Of a stretch of 52,950 nt of DNA, positions 22,419 through 31,020 are shown piece by piece. Under the pieces are notes generated by a model that saw only the letters and a list, made by a program, of their open reading frames with translations, ran no database searches and was not told the DNA's origin. Source of the stretch: CAYSPG01 sp964432885 (lineage in GTDB: Bacteria; Bacteroidota; Bacteroidia; AKYH767-A; OLB10). How positions within the stretch are numbered: position 1 is the stretch's first letter; each line of letters begins with the position of its first letter. The position numbers were made by a program, and so were the translations under genes. The stretch spans positions 1-52,950 of the forward strand of contig CAYSPG010000026.1 in NCBI GenBank assembly GCA_964432885.1, in the 5' to 3' direction.

Positions 22419-25085
22419 TTTCTTCGGTTTTCCAAACAACCCTTTCAATTTATCCTCCGCTTCTTTCTTTGCTTTTTCTTCGGCTTGCTTTTTTAGTTTG
22501 TCAGCTTCCTTCTTTGCTTTTTCTTCAGCCTCTTTTTTTAATTTGTCTGCTTCTGCTTTTACTTTTTCTTCCGCTTCTTTTTTGGCTTTATCAATTTCTG
22601 CCTTTGCTTTATCTTCTAACTCTTTTTTCTTTTTATCTAGTTCCTCTTGTGCTTTGTTTTTTAAATCATCGGTAACACTTTTTCCACTGCCGCCAAAGTC
22701 GGGCTTTACGGTGGGTTTGGTAACTGTGCCGCCAAAATCAATTTTTACATTAACAGGGTCGGGAATAGTAAAACTTTTTCCAACCAAACCTGTAACCTGC
22801 GAAAGTGCGCCTTCAACCATTTTTGCAGTAGCACTGCCAAGCATTGCCTTAGGAATTTTCATATCCATATCGTAATCTATGGTTTGGTCAAAACCGGTGC
22901 TACCTTCAATACGCGATTTGGTTCCTGATAAAGTTGTTTCAAATGGCTTGATAAAAATGCGTCCTTCTTTAAATTCAAACGACAGGTTGGTGTTACCCAT
23001 ATTCATTTGTTTGTACTGAGGCATTTTTAATGCATCGGCCAATTTATTAAGCGGCTCAAAGTTAGTAATCGTTACTTGTTGTGTCATAAGTTTTCCGCCA
23101 CCGTTAAGCGAAGTAAGTACAGGCTCCATACGTTCATCCATTTTGCCGGTAATTTTAAACGCTGCATTAAAATTTCCATTGGCACGTTCGGCAATGGCGG
23201 CAAGTTTTTGCACAGTAGTAAATGTTTTATATGTTTTTTGAATATCAAAATTCTTTAAATCCATATCGTAACTAAAAAAAGGCGCTTTCAAATCTTTGGT
23301 TTGATAAATGCCGTTCATGCCTACGTTGCCGCCAATCATGTTAAACGTTAAATCGTTCATGCCAAGTGTACGGTCGCGCATGGCTATGTTTCCATTTAGT
23401 TTTTCTATAACTAAGTTGTCGTATAAAATTTTTCCTATCGAGGCTGTTAAAGTAAAATCAACATTTTCGGGAATTGCTATTACCGACATTCCTGAAGTAT
23501 CGGTAGAAGTTTGTGTTGCCTGTTCATCCGAAGCAAAAGCATTTAAATCCATTTGATATGATTGCAAATCAAACGAACCTTTGAGCAACTCATTCTTAAA
23601 ATAATAGCCAAGTAAATTGTCAATGGTTCCTTTTGCACGCAAATCGCTTTTGCCCATGGCAGCATCAAAATTTTCCAACGTTATGTTACGCGGATTAAAT
23701 GCAAGTTTAAAATCATTTACCTTAATATCACTTGGATATTCTTTGCTTTTGTAAACAAACTGGCTAAGCGACATCCAACCAGCAGCATGTATCTGTTCGT
23801 ACATTTTTTTGTCCACTGAATTCATGTTTCCGTCAAACGATAAATCGGCCTGAAAAATTCCCTGCAAGGCTGTGCCTGCATCCAATGGTACAAAATTTTT
23901 AATGTGTGATAAATCAACTTTTCCTTTTATCATGCCATCAAACGTGGCGTTGCTTACAGGAGTAACCACATTCATGCGTGCGTCAAATGGCTCAGTGCCC
24001 AACTCCACATGCAGCTTTGATAAATTAATTTTTGTGTGGTCGGGAACTCCGTCAGCATTGGCAACAGCAAGTTTAAGGTTAACATTATTTATTGCTGATG
24101 GCAGAGATGGATATTTAAATTTTCCATTGTCAACAATTAAATTTATTCCAAAGCCGGGCATTGAAGTATCATTATAAGTCCCTTTTACAAAACCATTAAA
24201 CGTCATTTTGCCTGATGACTGAACGTCCTTAAATTCTTTTTGATACACACCCGGTATAAGCGACATCAAATGTTTGAAATCAGATTTAGGAGAATTGAAT
24301 TTAAAGTCCATACCAATGTCTTCGGCAGGCATGGAAATAAAACCATCAAAGTTTAAAGGCAAATCGTTTAACAGCAACTCATTTTCTTTAAATGTGTATT
24401 TGCTGTTTTTCATATCAATGTCCATATCCGCTTTTAAACTGGTTTTTACATTGTATAAATAAGCAACACCACCATACACGGTTGTAAGTTTTTCAATTTC
24501 AGTTTTAGTGGCGAGAACAAAATTGTCAGAAGTAAAATCTCCTGAACCGGTATGATTTAAATTTTCCATAAGCATAGAGAATCCCATAGCATCATCACGA
24601 TACGACATTTTAGCATTCTCTATAGAATATTTTTTTAACGACAACTTAAATGGTGTAGTCTCAGATGCTGCGGCTGGTTGCTCAGCAGAAGGCTTGGTAA
24701 TATCCCAGTTTACTTTTCCATCTTTTAATCCAATTAAATTTATGATGGGAGAATTTATGTCTATAGAAGAAATTTCGGTTTGACTTCCTGAAACAACACT
24801 CCAAAAACCGGCTGCTACATTTAACTGCTTAACATAAATAAGTGTATCTTTTTTAAACGTGTCAACTCCAATAATAGAAAGTTCAGTTAACCCAAGACTT
24901 ATTTTAGGAAAGTTACTGATAACACTAATATTCAAATCTTTAAAATCGAGTTTGGCATTCAGGTTTTCATTAGCTGCTTTTTTTATCTCAGTTATAATTT
25001 TGTCCTTAAACAAAAAAGGAACAGCAACAGCAAATGCAATAAACAACACAAGCACCACAGCAATAATTTTTAAAATCTTCTTCAT
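22416..25085 (-). CDS. AsmA-family inner-membrane/periplasmic protein
   Basis: AsmA-like proteins are long periplasmic proteins held by one N-terminal helix and linked to outer-membrane lipid handling. The 889 residues start with a membrane anchor (about 1-27, KKILKIIAVVLVLFIAFAVA) and the AsmA N-terminal pattern (LNAKLDFKDLNISVISNFPK, then ISLGLTELSIIG). A long beta-rich body ends with an AsmA-like C-terminal region (about 640-790: LTSLNGGGKLMTQQVTITNF, MNMGNTNLSFEFKEGRIFIK). The last ~85 residues are an extreme K/E/A coiled coil made of near-repeats (KKEAEEKAKKEADKLKKQ). It precedes the OmpA-like gene on the same strand, suggesting an envelope operon. Confidence 0.88.
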   Translation of the reverse strand: MKKILKIIAVVLVLFIAFAVAVPFLFKDKIITEIKKAANENLNAKLDFKDLNISVISNFPKISLGLTELSIIGVDTFKKDTLIYVKQLNVAAGFWSVVSGSQTEISSIDINSPIINLIGLKDGKVNWDITKPSAEQPAAASETTPFKLSLKKYSIENAKMSYRDDAMGFSMLMENLNHTGSGDFTSDNFVLATKTEIEKLTTVYGGVAYLYNVKTSLKADMDIDMKNSKYTFKENELLLNDLPLNFDGFISMPAEDIGMDFKFNSPKSDFKHLMSLIPGVYQKEFKDVQSSGKMTFNGFVKGTYNDTSMPGFGINLIVDNGKFKYPSLPSAINNVNLKLAVANADGVPDHTKINLSKLHVELGTEPFDARMNVVTPVSNATFDGMIKGKVDLSHIKNFVPLDAGTALQGIFQADLSFDGNMNSVDKKMYEQIHAAGWMSLSQFVYKSKEYPSDIKVNDFKLAFNPRNITLENFDAAMGKSDLRAKGTIDNLLGYYFKNELLKGSFDLQSYQMDLNAFASDEQATQTSTDTSGMSVIAIPENVDFTLTASIGKILYDNLVIEKLNGNIAMRDRTLGMNDLTFNMIGGNVGMNGIYQTKDLKAPFFSYDMDLKNFDIQKTYKTFTTVQKLAAIAERANGNFNAAFKITGKMDERMEPVLTSLNGGGKLMTQQVTITNFEPLNKLADALKMPQYKQMNMGNTNLSFEFKEGRIFIKPFETTLSGTKSRIEGSTGFDQTIDYDMDMKIPKAMLGSATAKMVEGALSQVTGLVGKSFTIPDPVNVKIDFGGTVTKPTVKPDFGGSGKSVTDDLKNKAQEELDKKKKELEDKAKAEIDKAKKEAEEKVKAEADKLKKEAEEKAKKEADKLKKQAEEKAKKEAEDKLKGLFGKPKK

Positions 25086-25169
25086 AGTATATTTTTATTT
25101 TTTTACCGAAACGAAATTAGATAAAAAGTATTGCGACACCATGAATTCTTATTTAAGTTTTAATGTCTG

Positions 25170-25197
25170 TTTGTTAGTTTTTATTTTTTTATACTTG
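25170..25197 (+). promoter_or_regulatory. Candidate promoter of the membrane TPR gene
   Basis: TTTG (25170-25173), 16 bases, TATACTTG (25190-25197), one mismatch from TAnnTTTG, 17 bases before the ATG at 25215. This would give a very short leader. Confidence 0.4.
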
Positions 25198-25214
25198 CCA
25201 ACATAACTTCAACG

Positions 25215-27062
25215 ATGAAAAAAGATAACAGGCATGTAAAGGGGGCACCAATAAGAAAACCTCAGCCAGATCAAGAAAAAAAACCTTTTCCAGCGGCATA
25301 TATCCTCACTGGAATTTTATTATTCGTTTATTTAATCTACTCCAATTCTCTTAATAACGCTATATTAACTTTTGACGATAACGAATATTTTAACGATTAC
25401 CCCGAAGTGTTAAAGCTCACCTGGGAAAACATAACAAAATATTTCAGCACCTATTATGTAATCATGTATCAGCCGCTGCCGGTTTTGTCGTTTGCGGTTA
25501 ATTATAACTTTTCAGGATTAAATACTTTTCCATTGCACTTTGTTAATTTGGTTTTTCATCTTGCAAATATTGTTTTGGTTTTCAAATTTGTTCAGCAGTT
25601 AACAAAAAATAATTCAGGTGCATTGCTTGTTGCGTTTTTGTTTGGTGTGCATCCCATGAATGTGGAAGCGGTGTCATGGATATCGGCTCGCAGCAGCAGC
25701 ATGTACACGTTTTTTTATTTGCTTGCGCTGATAAATTACATTAAGTACATAACACAAAACAGCACCAAACACTTTGCTTATTCAATATTGTTTTTTATCC
25801 TTTCGCTTTTTTCAAAATCGCAGGCCGTTACATTGCCTGTTGTAATGGTATTGCTCGATTATTTTTACGGGCGTAAATTGCTTTCCAAAAAAGTAATTCT
25901 TGAAAAACTTCCGTTGTTTGCACTGAGTATTGTATTTGGAATTATTACACTAAGCAATGCAGGCACCATGCGCAATCTCACACAAGGCATGATGGTTTCA
26001 TACAATGGCGTTGACATTTTCTTTATGGTATGCTATTCGTTTGTATTTTATTTTATAAAATTATTTATGCCGGTAAACTTATGCGCAGTGTATGTGTATC
26101 CTCCAAAAGACAACGGCATGTTGCCGTGGGAATATTATGCATCTGCTGTTTTGATGGCTGCGGTTTTGTTTGCACTATTCAAATTCAGAAACAACAAAAA
26201 AATTATTTTGTGTGCCGGATTGTTTTTAATAACCATTGCCATCAACATCCAAATTATTCCTTCACGATTGTTTATTGTGACAGACCGCTACGCATATTTT
26301 CCATACATAGGTTTGTTTATGTTGCCCTTTTTTTATTTTGCAAATCTGAAACAAACCCAGATTTATTTCTACAATAAATATTTCCCGTACATGATTACCT
26401 TGCTTTTGTTTTTCGGAATATTCTTTTCCTATCAGGTGTATGAGCGAAATAAAATTTGGAAAGACGACATTACTTTTATGACCGACATACTTGAAAAAAA
26501 TCCTCCCGTACCGTATATATATCGTGCCTATGGAAACAGGGGAATGGCTTATAAAATAAAAGGACAATATAACGAAGCTATAAATGATTTTACAGAAGCA
26601 ATGAAGCTTGATAAAACAGATGGCCGCTCTTATTACAATCGCGCACTTACTTATGCAAGCATGAACAGAAACGAAGAAGCACTTGCTGATTTTACAACAG
26701 CCATAAAACTCGATAGCAATCAGGCTGTGTTATACAGCAACCGTGCGCAAGTTCGCTTTTTATTAAATGATACGTTGGGTGCCGAAGCTGATTGTATAAA
26801 AACAATTGAGCTTGACCCAAAAAATATTGATGCATATAACACACTTGCAAATATTGACTTTAATAGAAAAGATTATATAAGTTGTGAGCAGCATTTATCA
26901 GCAGCCATAAAAATGAAGCCTGATTTTTCTATAGCAATAAAAAACCGTGGCTTGCTTTACTTGCAATTGAACAGGAAGGATGATGCATGCAGCGATTTTT
27001 TAAATGCTTCCAATTTAAATAACCAGGAAGCTAAGCAGTTGTTTAATCAGTATTGTAAGTAG
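25215..27062 (+). CDS. Polytopic membrane protein with C-terminal TPR repeats
   Basis: 615 residues. The first ~430 carry about ten hydrophobic helices (e.g. AAYILTGILLFVYLIYSNSL, VLMAAVLFALF, MITLLLFFGIFFSYQVY), with loops such as TFDDNEYFNDYPEVLKLTWE and FGVHPMNVEAVSWISARSSS. These loops are characteristic of the TMTC/PMT-like (GT-C fold) TPR proteins, whose acidic first loop and 'HPxxVEAVaWIsgR' motif match here. About five TPR units follow (435-615; GNRGMAYKIKGQYNEAINDF and repeats). A glycosyltransferase role by likeness to TMTC proteins is possible but unproven. It is convergent with ctlX, and the 86-bp gap between them is one dispersed repeat. Confidence 0.82.
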   Translation: MKKDNRHVKGAPIRKPQPDQEKKPFPAAYILTGILLFVYLIYSNSLNNAILTFDDNEYFNDYPEVLKLTWENITKYFSTYYVIMYQPLPVLSFAVNYNFSGLNTFPLHFVNLVFHLANIVLVFKFVQQLTKNNSGALLVAFLFGVHPMNVEAVSWISARSSSMYTFFYLLALINYIKYITQNSTKHFAYSILFFILSLFSKSQAVTLPVVMVLLDYFYGRKLLSKKVILEKLPLFALSIVFGIITLSNAGTMRNLTQGMMVSYNGVDIFFMVCYSFVFYFIKLFMPVNLCAVYVYPPKDNGMLPWEYYASAVLMAAVLFALFKFRNNKKIILCAGLFLITIAINIQIIPSRLFIVTDRYAYFPYIGLFMLPFFYFANLKQTQIYFYNKYFPYMITLLLFFGIFFSYQVYERNKIWKDDITFMTDILEKNPPVPYIYRAYGNRGMAYKIKGQYNEAINDFTEAMKLDKTDGRSYYNRALTYASMNRNEEALADFTTAIKLDSNQAVLYSNRAQVRFLLNDTLGAEADCIKTIELDPKNIDAYNTLANIDFNRKDYISCEQHLSAAIKMKPDFSIAIKNRGLLYLQLNRKDDACSDFLNASNLNNQEAKQLFNQYCK

Positions 27063-27064
27063 TT

Positions 27065-27154
27065 AAATAGAACGCGGATGACGCGGATGCAACTGATTAA
27101 CGCTGATTTTTATCCGTGAAAACCCGCCTAATCCGTGTCATCCGTGTTCTATTT
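27065..27154. repeat. ~90-bp dispersed palindromic repeat, copy 2
   Basis: AAATAGAACGCGGATGACGC at one end and, inverted, ATCCGTGTCATCCGTGTTCT then ATTT at the other. It aligns over its full length with the reverse complement of 4500-4591. It fills the gap between the convergent TPR and ctlX genes; the ctlX stop codon (TAG) is formed by its AAATAG end. It may act as a two-way terminator. Confidence 0.85.
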
Positions 27155-28057
27155 CTGTTTCAAAAATATTTCAACCAACATACACCTCACACTTCCACCA
27201 CCAATGTTTTCTATTGTAGAAATATCGGAGAAAACTATATCAGTAAATTTTTCAATAGATTTTAGTTGCGATTTTGAAAACGAATTGTATGCACTTGCTG
27301 ACATCAGCAAAATTTTACTTCCATCCTTATTTTCCACTTGCAATAAATTTCCTGCAAAGTTGCTCATTTGCGCTAAAGTGATTGAAATTATTTTTAGTTC
27401 TGACTTATTTAATGCTGCAATTACATTTTCTTTTTCATCATCATTAGAAATTACTTCATCACAAATTACTGCAAAACCATTTGCAATAGTCAGCAATACA
27501 TTGGTATGATAAATGTTTTGATGTGTATGAAACAAAATTGTTTCATAACCCATTTCTTCAGCAAGGTCCTCAGCAAGTTTACTATCAGTGCGAGGGGAAA
27601 TAGCCGCATAAGCTATTTTGTTTTTATGGTCGAAAACAAAACTTCCTGTGCCTTCAAGAAACATGCTTTGATTTTCAAGCGCAGATAAATCTTTAACGTT
27701 TTTGACTTCAAAGTTCATTTTCAAAAAATCAACCACATCCTCTCTTCTTTCCAGCCTTCTGTTTTCAGTTAGCATGGGGTATAAAATCAAAGTTCCATCT
27801 GCATGTGTAGAAAACCAGTTGTTAGGAAAAATTGCATCAGGTTTTGGAGGGGAATCTGTATCATCAATACAAACAACTTCAATACCTGCTTCTTCAATTT
27901 TTGATTTTAAGTTTTCAAATTCGCGCAAAGCATTTTGTTGAATTTGATTTTGGGAAAGCAAGGAAAATTTATTTTGAAAAGTATTTGATTGGGCAGTCTC
28001 GGAATTAAACCCAAAACAAGCAGGGCGAATCATTAATAATGTATTTGCAAAAAGCAT
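27149..28057 (-). CDS. ctlX: CtlX-type citrulline/arginine amidinohydrolase
   Basis: A member of the guanidino-group modifying (arginine deiminase/amidinotransferase) superfamily; 302 residues match the CtlX type named for citrulline use. Motifs: N-terminal MIRPACFGFN (R and N of the substrate pocket), PDAIFPNNWFSTHADGTLIL with the conserved Asp, SMFLEGTGSFVFD with Glu, THQNIYHTNVLLTIANGFAV with the catalytic His, and GGGSVRCMLVEIFL with the catalytic Cys. The true substrate cannot be told from sequence. The start is given as ATG at 28057; 'LLMIRPA' suggests that a Met eight codons in could be used instead. It precedes no related gene. Confidence 0.85.
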   Translation of the reverse strand: MLFANTLLMIRPACFGFNSETAQSNTFQNKFSLLSQNQIQQNALREFENLKSKIEEAGIEVVCIDDTDSPPKPDAIFPNNWFSTHADGTLILYPMLTENRRLERREDVVDFLKMNFEVKNVKDLSALENQSMFLEGTGSFVFDHKNKIAYAAISPRTDSKLAEDLAEEMGYETILFHTHQNIYHTNVLLTIANGFAVICDEVISNDDEKENVIAALNKSELKIISITLAQMSNFAGNLLQVENKDGSKILLMSASAYNSFSKSQLKSIEKFTDIVFSDISTIENIGGGSVRCMLVEIFLKQK

Positions 28058-28082
28058 TCAGTTGATAAATTTTTGCATTGCT

Positions 28083-28150
28083 ATATTGTTAAATTGTTAA
28101 AGAGCTGAATGATTATTGGTCGGCAAACGTTGAACGCTGAACTTTGAACC
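28083..28150. repeat. Quasi-tandem words between gap and ctlX
   Basis: Two runs: atattgttaaattgttaaa (28083-28101) and acgttgaacgctgaactttg then aacc (28128-28150). Each is two or three near-copies of one short word, the pattern seen in several other spacers of the window. Confidence 0.45.
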
Positions 28151-28152
28151 TT

Positions 28153-29139
28153 TTATCCAACTCTCAATACCAATTCAGCCAACCTAGATGAATATCCCAT
28201 CTCATTATCATACCAGCCAACCACCTTTACCATTTTTCCAAGTACTGATGTTAGTTGCCCATCAAAAACACATGAATGTGTGTTGCCAATTACATCAACA
28301 GAAACAATTGGGTCAATGGTGTATTCCAAAATTCCTTTCAAATAAGTTGCTGATGCTTCTTTAAATTTTTTGTTGATGGTTTCAACATTTGTTTCTTTTT
28401 GCAAAATGCAAGTGATGTCGGTAAGCGAACCATCAATAACAGGCACACGAATTCCTGCACCGCCAATTTTGCCTTTCATGTCAGGAAAAATATCAGTGAT
28501 TGCCTTTGCTGCACCGGTTGTTGTTGGAATTATTGATTGTGCCGCTGCACGCGCTCTGCGCAAATCTTTGTGCGGTGCATCGTGCAAGTTTTGGTCGCCT
28601 GTGTACGAGTGTACTGTTGTGATGTGCGCTGTTTCAACTCCCCAATTATCATTAAGCACTTTTAGCATGGGTGCTGCATTGTTGGTGGTACACGATGCAT
28701 TTGAAATTACTTTTTCAGTCCTGTCAAGAATGTCATCATTTACGCCAAGCACTATGGATTTTAAATCTCCTGTTGCCGGTGCTGATATGATTACTTTTTT
28801 TGCTCCTGCTTTAATGTGCGCTTCGGCTGCTTCCGCCTTTGTAAATCGTCCGGTTGATTCTATCACAACATCCACATTTAATTTGCCCCATGGCAAAAGT
28901 GCAGGGTCTTTTTCTGCAAATACAGGAATATGTTTCCCATTAACGATTATTTCTTTTTCAGCAGAAGAAATTTCAGCATTATATCTGCGATGAACAGAAT
29001 CGTACTTTAATAAATGTGCAAGCGTTGGCGTATCTGTCAAATCATTTATTCCAACAACTTCAACATTGTTTAATGCATTTAACTTTTTAAAAACTGTGCG
29101 GCCTATTCTGCCGAAACCATTTATTGCAACTTTAATCAT
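28153..29139 (-). CDS. gap: Glyceraldehyde-3-phosphate dehydrogenase, type I
   Basis: Glycolytic/gluconeogenic enzyme of 328 residues. NAD-binding N-terminus INGFGRIGRTVFKKL, with an Asp after the second strand (GINDLTD) fitting NAD preference. The catalytic Cys150 is in SNASCTTNNAAP, the catalytic His in TTVHSYTGDQNLHDAPHKDL, and the RRARAA phosphate-site segment and C-terminal WYDNEMGYSSRLAEL are present. Full length, with a clear ATG at 29139. It lies downstream of lipA on the same strand, but a repeat-filled 86-bp spacer separates them. Confidence 0.96.
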   Translation of the reverse strand: MIKVAINGFGRIGRTVFKKLNALNNVEVVGINDLTDTPTLAHLLKYDSVHRRYNAEISSAEKEIIVNGKHIPVFAEKDPALLPWGKLNVDVVIESTGRFTKAEAAEAHIKAGAKKVIISAPATGDLKSIVLGVNDDILDRTEKVISNASCTTNNAAPMLKVLNDNWGVETAHITTVHSYTGDQNLHDAPHKDLRRARAAAQSIIPTTTGAAKAITDIFPDMKGKIGGAGIRVPVIDGSLTDITCILQKETNVETINKKFKEASATYLKGILEYTIDPIVSVDVIGNTHSCVFDGQLTSVLGKMVKVVGWYDNEMGYSSRLAELVLRVG

Positions 29140-29140
29140 G

Positions 29141-29215
29141 GTACGAATAACGAATTATTACGAATTTACGAATGTACATCTATTGTTTTTTTTTCTTGCT
29201 TCTTGGCTCTTGTTT
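29141..29215. repeat. Word repeats between lipA and gap
   Basis: gtacgaataacgaattatta then cgaatttacgaatgtac (29141-29177) repeats ACGAATT words and begins and ends with GTAC. A second run, ttcttgcttcttggctcttg (29193-29212), repeats TTCTTG/GCTTCTTGG words. Both are like other spacer repeats here. Confidence 0.45.
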
Positions 29216-29225
29216 TTTGTGTCTT

Positions 29226-30098
29226 TTAAAACAAATGTTTCTCTGCATGATAAGAACTCCTCACTAATGGCCCGCTCTCTACATATTTAAATCCCATCTC
29301 TAAACCAACTTTTTTATACTCAGCAAATTTTTCAGGAGTAATAAATTCGGCAACTGGCAAATGATTTTTTGTTGGTTGAAGGTATTGTCCTATGGTTAAA
29401 ATCTGAACTCCATTAGTAAACAAATCCTGCATGGTTTCTAAAATCTCTTCTTCGGTTTCGCCTAATCCTAACATGAAACCCGATTTTGTACGTGCACCCG
29501 TTAAACTTATTTTCTTTAGTACTTCTAAACTTCTGTCGTACTTTGCCTGTACGCGCACTTGTTTTGTTAATCTGCGAACGGTTTCGATGTTGTGTGAAAT
29601 TACTTCGGGTTTTTCATCAATAACACGCTGAAGGTTTTCAAAGTTACCTTGGAAATCTCCAATTAAAGTTTCCATTGTGGTTTCTGGCGATTGTTTGCGC
29701 ACAGCACGAATTGTCTCCACCCAAATTTCGGCACCACCATCTTTTAAATCATCACGGTCAACACACGTAATCACACAATGTTTTACGCGCATTAACTTTA
29801 CACTCTTGGCAACACGCAATGGTTCCATCGGGTCAACGGCATCGGGCTTTCCTGTTGCCACAGCACAAAATCCGCATGAGCGGGTGCAAATGTTTCCCAA
29901 AATCATAAATGTAGCTGTGCCTGCTCCCCAGCACTCGCCCATATTGGGACAATTTCCGCTTTCACAAATGGTGTGTAATTTATAATCATCAACCAGCCCA
30001 CGCACTTTGCGGTACTCTTCGCCAACGGGAAGTTTTACTTTTAACCACGAAGGTTTTTTATAGTATGGTTTGTTATCGGTATTTATTGTTTCTGACAT
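29226..30098 (-). CDS. lipA: Lipoyl synthase
   Basis: Radical SAM enzyme that inserts two sulfurs into octanoyl groups on lipoyl domains. The 290 residues carry both iron-sulfur sites: the auxiliary cluster CESGNCPNMGEC and the SAM cluster CTRSCGFC, then CVDRDDLKDGGAEIWVETIR and GFMLGLGETEEEILETMQDL. The C-terminal RSSYHAEKH motif supplies the serine ligand of the auxiliary cluster. The ATG at 30098 gives a normal length. No lipB is adjacent. Confidence 0.96.
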   Translation of the reverse strand: MSETINTDNKPYYKKPSWLKVKLPVGEEYRKVRGLVDDYKLHTICESGNCPNMGECWGAGTATFMILGNICTRSCGFCAVATGKPDAVDPMEPLRVAKSVKLMRVKHCVITCVDRDDLKDGGAEIWVETIRAVRKQSPETTMETLIGDFQGNFENLQRVIDEKPEVISHNIETVRRLTKQVRVQAKYDRSLEVLKKISLTGARTKSGFMLGLGETEEEILETMQDLFTNGVQILTIGQYLQPTKNHLPVAEFITPEKFAEYKKVGLEMGFKYVESGPLVRSSYHAEKHLF

Positions 30099-30138
30099 TA
30101 GGCAAAAGTAGCAAATCGGTTAGGCTTAAAAAAAGAAT

Positions 30139-30172
30139 AAGGGCTTAATGTTATTTCAAACATTAAACCCTT
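30139..30172 (-). terminator. Terminator of the pRiA4b ORF-3-like gene
   Basis: On the minus strand AAGGGTTTAATGTT, a six-base loop and AACATTAAGCCCTT form a 14-bp stem with one mismatch, followed by ATTCTTTTTTT. It lies 24 bases after the stop at 30196 and before lipA. Confidence 0.7.
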
Positions 30173-30195
30173 AGTACTATTGCTTTTGGTATAAA

Positions 30196-30819
30196 TCAGG
30201 CTTCTTCTTCCATTTCCTCGTCACCGCTCATCTCCACATCATCCATTTCCTCATCTTCGCTATTAGGGTCAACTTCCATGTCTTTTGCTGCATCGGTATC
30301 AAACTCCTCGTTTTCATCAACCGTTTCTTTTACATCCTCGTTTTCTGGTTCTGTTTCCTCATCAGCAATAAGCTCATCTGTATCAATAGGAGGGGCTACC
30401 TTAGAAACGTACTGGCGCGGGGCTTCACCTGTAATTTTTTTAAGAAAAGGATATACCTTTGTTATCTCTGCTGAAGGTAAAATTTTTACCAGTTCGATGT
30501 GAAAAGTCCAGGGAGTTTCGCCATCAATGGTATAATAAATTTTTTGGTGAGGATCTAAAATAAAATTTCGAAGCACGGCATTTTTCATCAACTTGGTTTC
30601 TTTTCCCTGCTTGGTAATTTTTACCACTGATGATATTTCCTCGCCTTTATGCCAATGGTCGTTGCTAATAAAAAATGATGATTCCTTAGTACCATCAAAT
30701 TGTATGGATGCCTGGATGCTTTCGTGCAAATCGTAAAATGACTGATCGGATTTTATTTCAATTTCTCTGCTAATGTCTTCGTAATCTTCAAACGAGACTT
30801 TAAATCGGTACACTGCCAT
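30196..30819 (-). CDS. Plasmid pRiA4b ORF-3-like (IS1096 TnpR-like) protein with acidic tail
   Basis: 207 residues. Residues 1-130 match the pRiA4b ORF-3-like fold: AVYRFKVSFEDYEDISREIE, then SFYDLHESIQASIQFDG, SSFFISNDHWHKGEEI and FHIELVKILP. The family is known from plasmids and as a passenger protein of IS1096-type transposons; its function is not established. The last ~70 residues are strongly acidic (ADEETEPENEDVKETVDENE and on to GDEEMEEEA). No transposase or inverted repeats flank it, so it looks like a chromosomal, domesticated version. It has its own terminator (30139-30172). Confidence 0.82.
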   Translation of the reverse strand: MAVYRFKVSFEDYEDISREIEIKSDQSFYDLHESIQASIQFDGTKESSFFISNDHWHKGEEISSVVKITKQGKETKLMKNAVLRNFILDPHQKIYYTIDGETPWTFHIELVKILPSAEITKVYPFLKKITGEAPRQYVSKVAPPIDTDELIADEETEPENEDVKETVDENEEFDTDAAKDMEVDPNSEDEEMDDVEMSGDEEMEEEA

Positions 30820-31020
30820 GGTAGTTTAGTTTTAATGTTTCAAAAGTATGAAGTACATTTTTTAATTCAAAAACAAAATAAATATTGTTTAAAAAATTAT
30901 TGGTTGAAAAATCTTTTTTGAAAAGTGATAAAAAAAGTTATGGTTATTTGAATAAGCATTAGTCATTAGGTATTTTTTTGTTATAAATTATAATCTATCC
31001 AATGACCAATGCACCAATGT
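30820..31020. other. AT-rich spacer between cca and the pRiA4b ORF-3-like gene
   Basis: No gene seen. It ends with a three-fold near-repeat ccaatgaccaatgcaccaat (30999-31018), which touches the stop codon of the CCA-adding enzyme gene; this is another instance of the spacer word repeats. Confidence 0.45.

Noticed and set aside
23872..24177. 101-codon plus-strand frame opposite the AsmA-like gene
   Set aside because: Shadow frame with no domain; the AsmA-like frame is continuous across it.
28370..28993. 207-codon plus-strand frame opposite the GAPDH gene
   Set aside because: Lies wholly within the well-supported gap gene and has no recognisable family; an antisense shadow.
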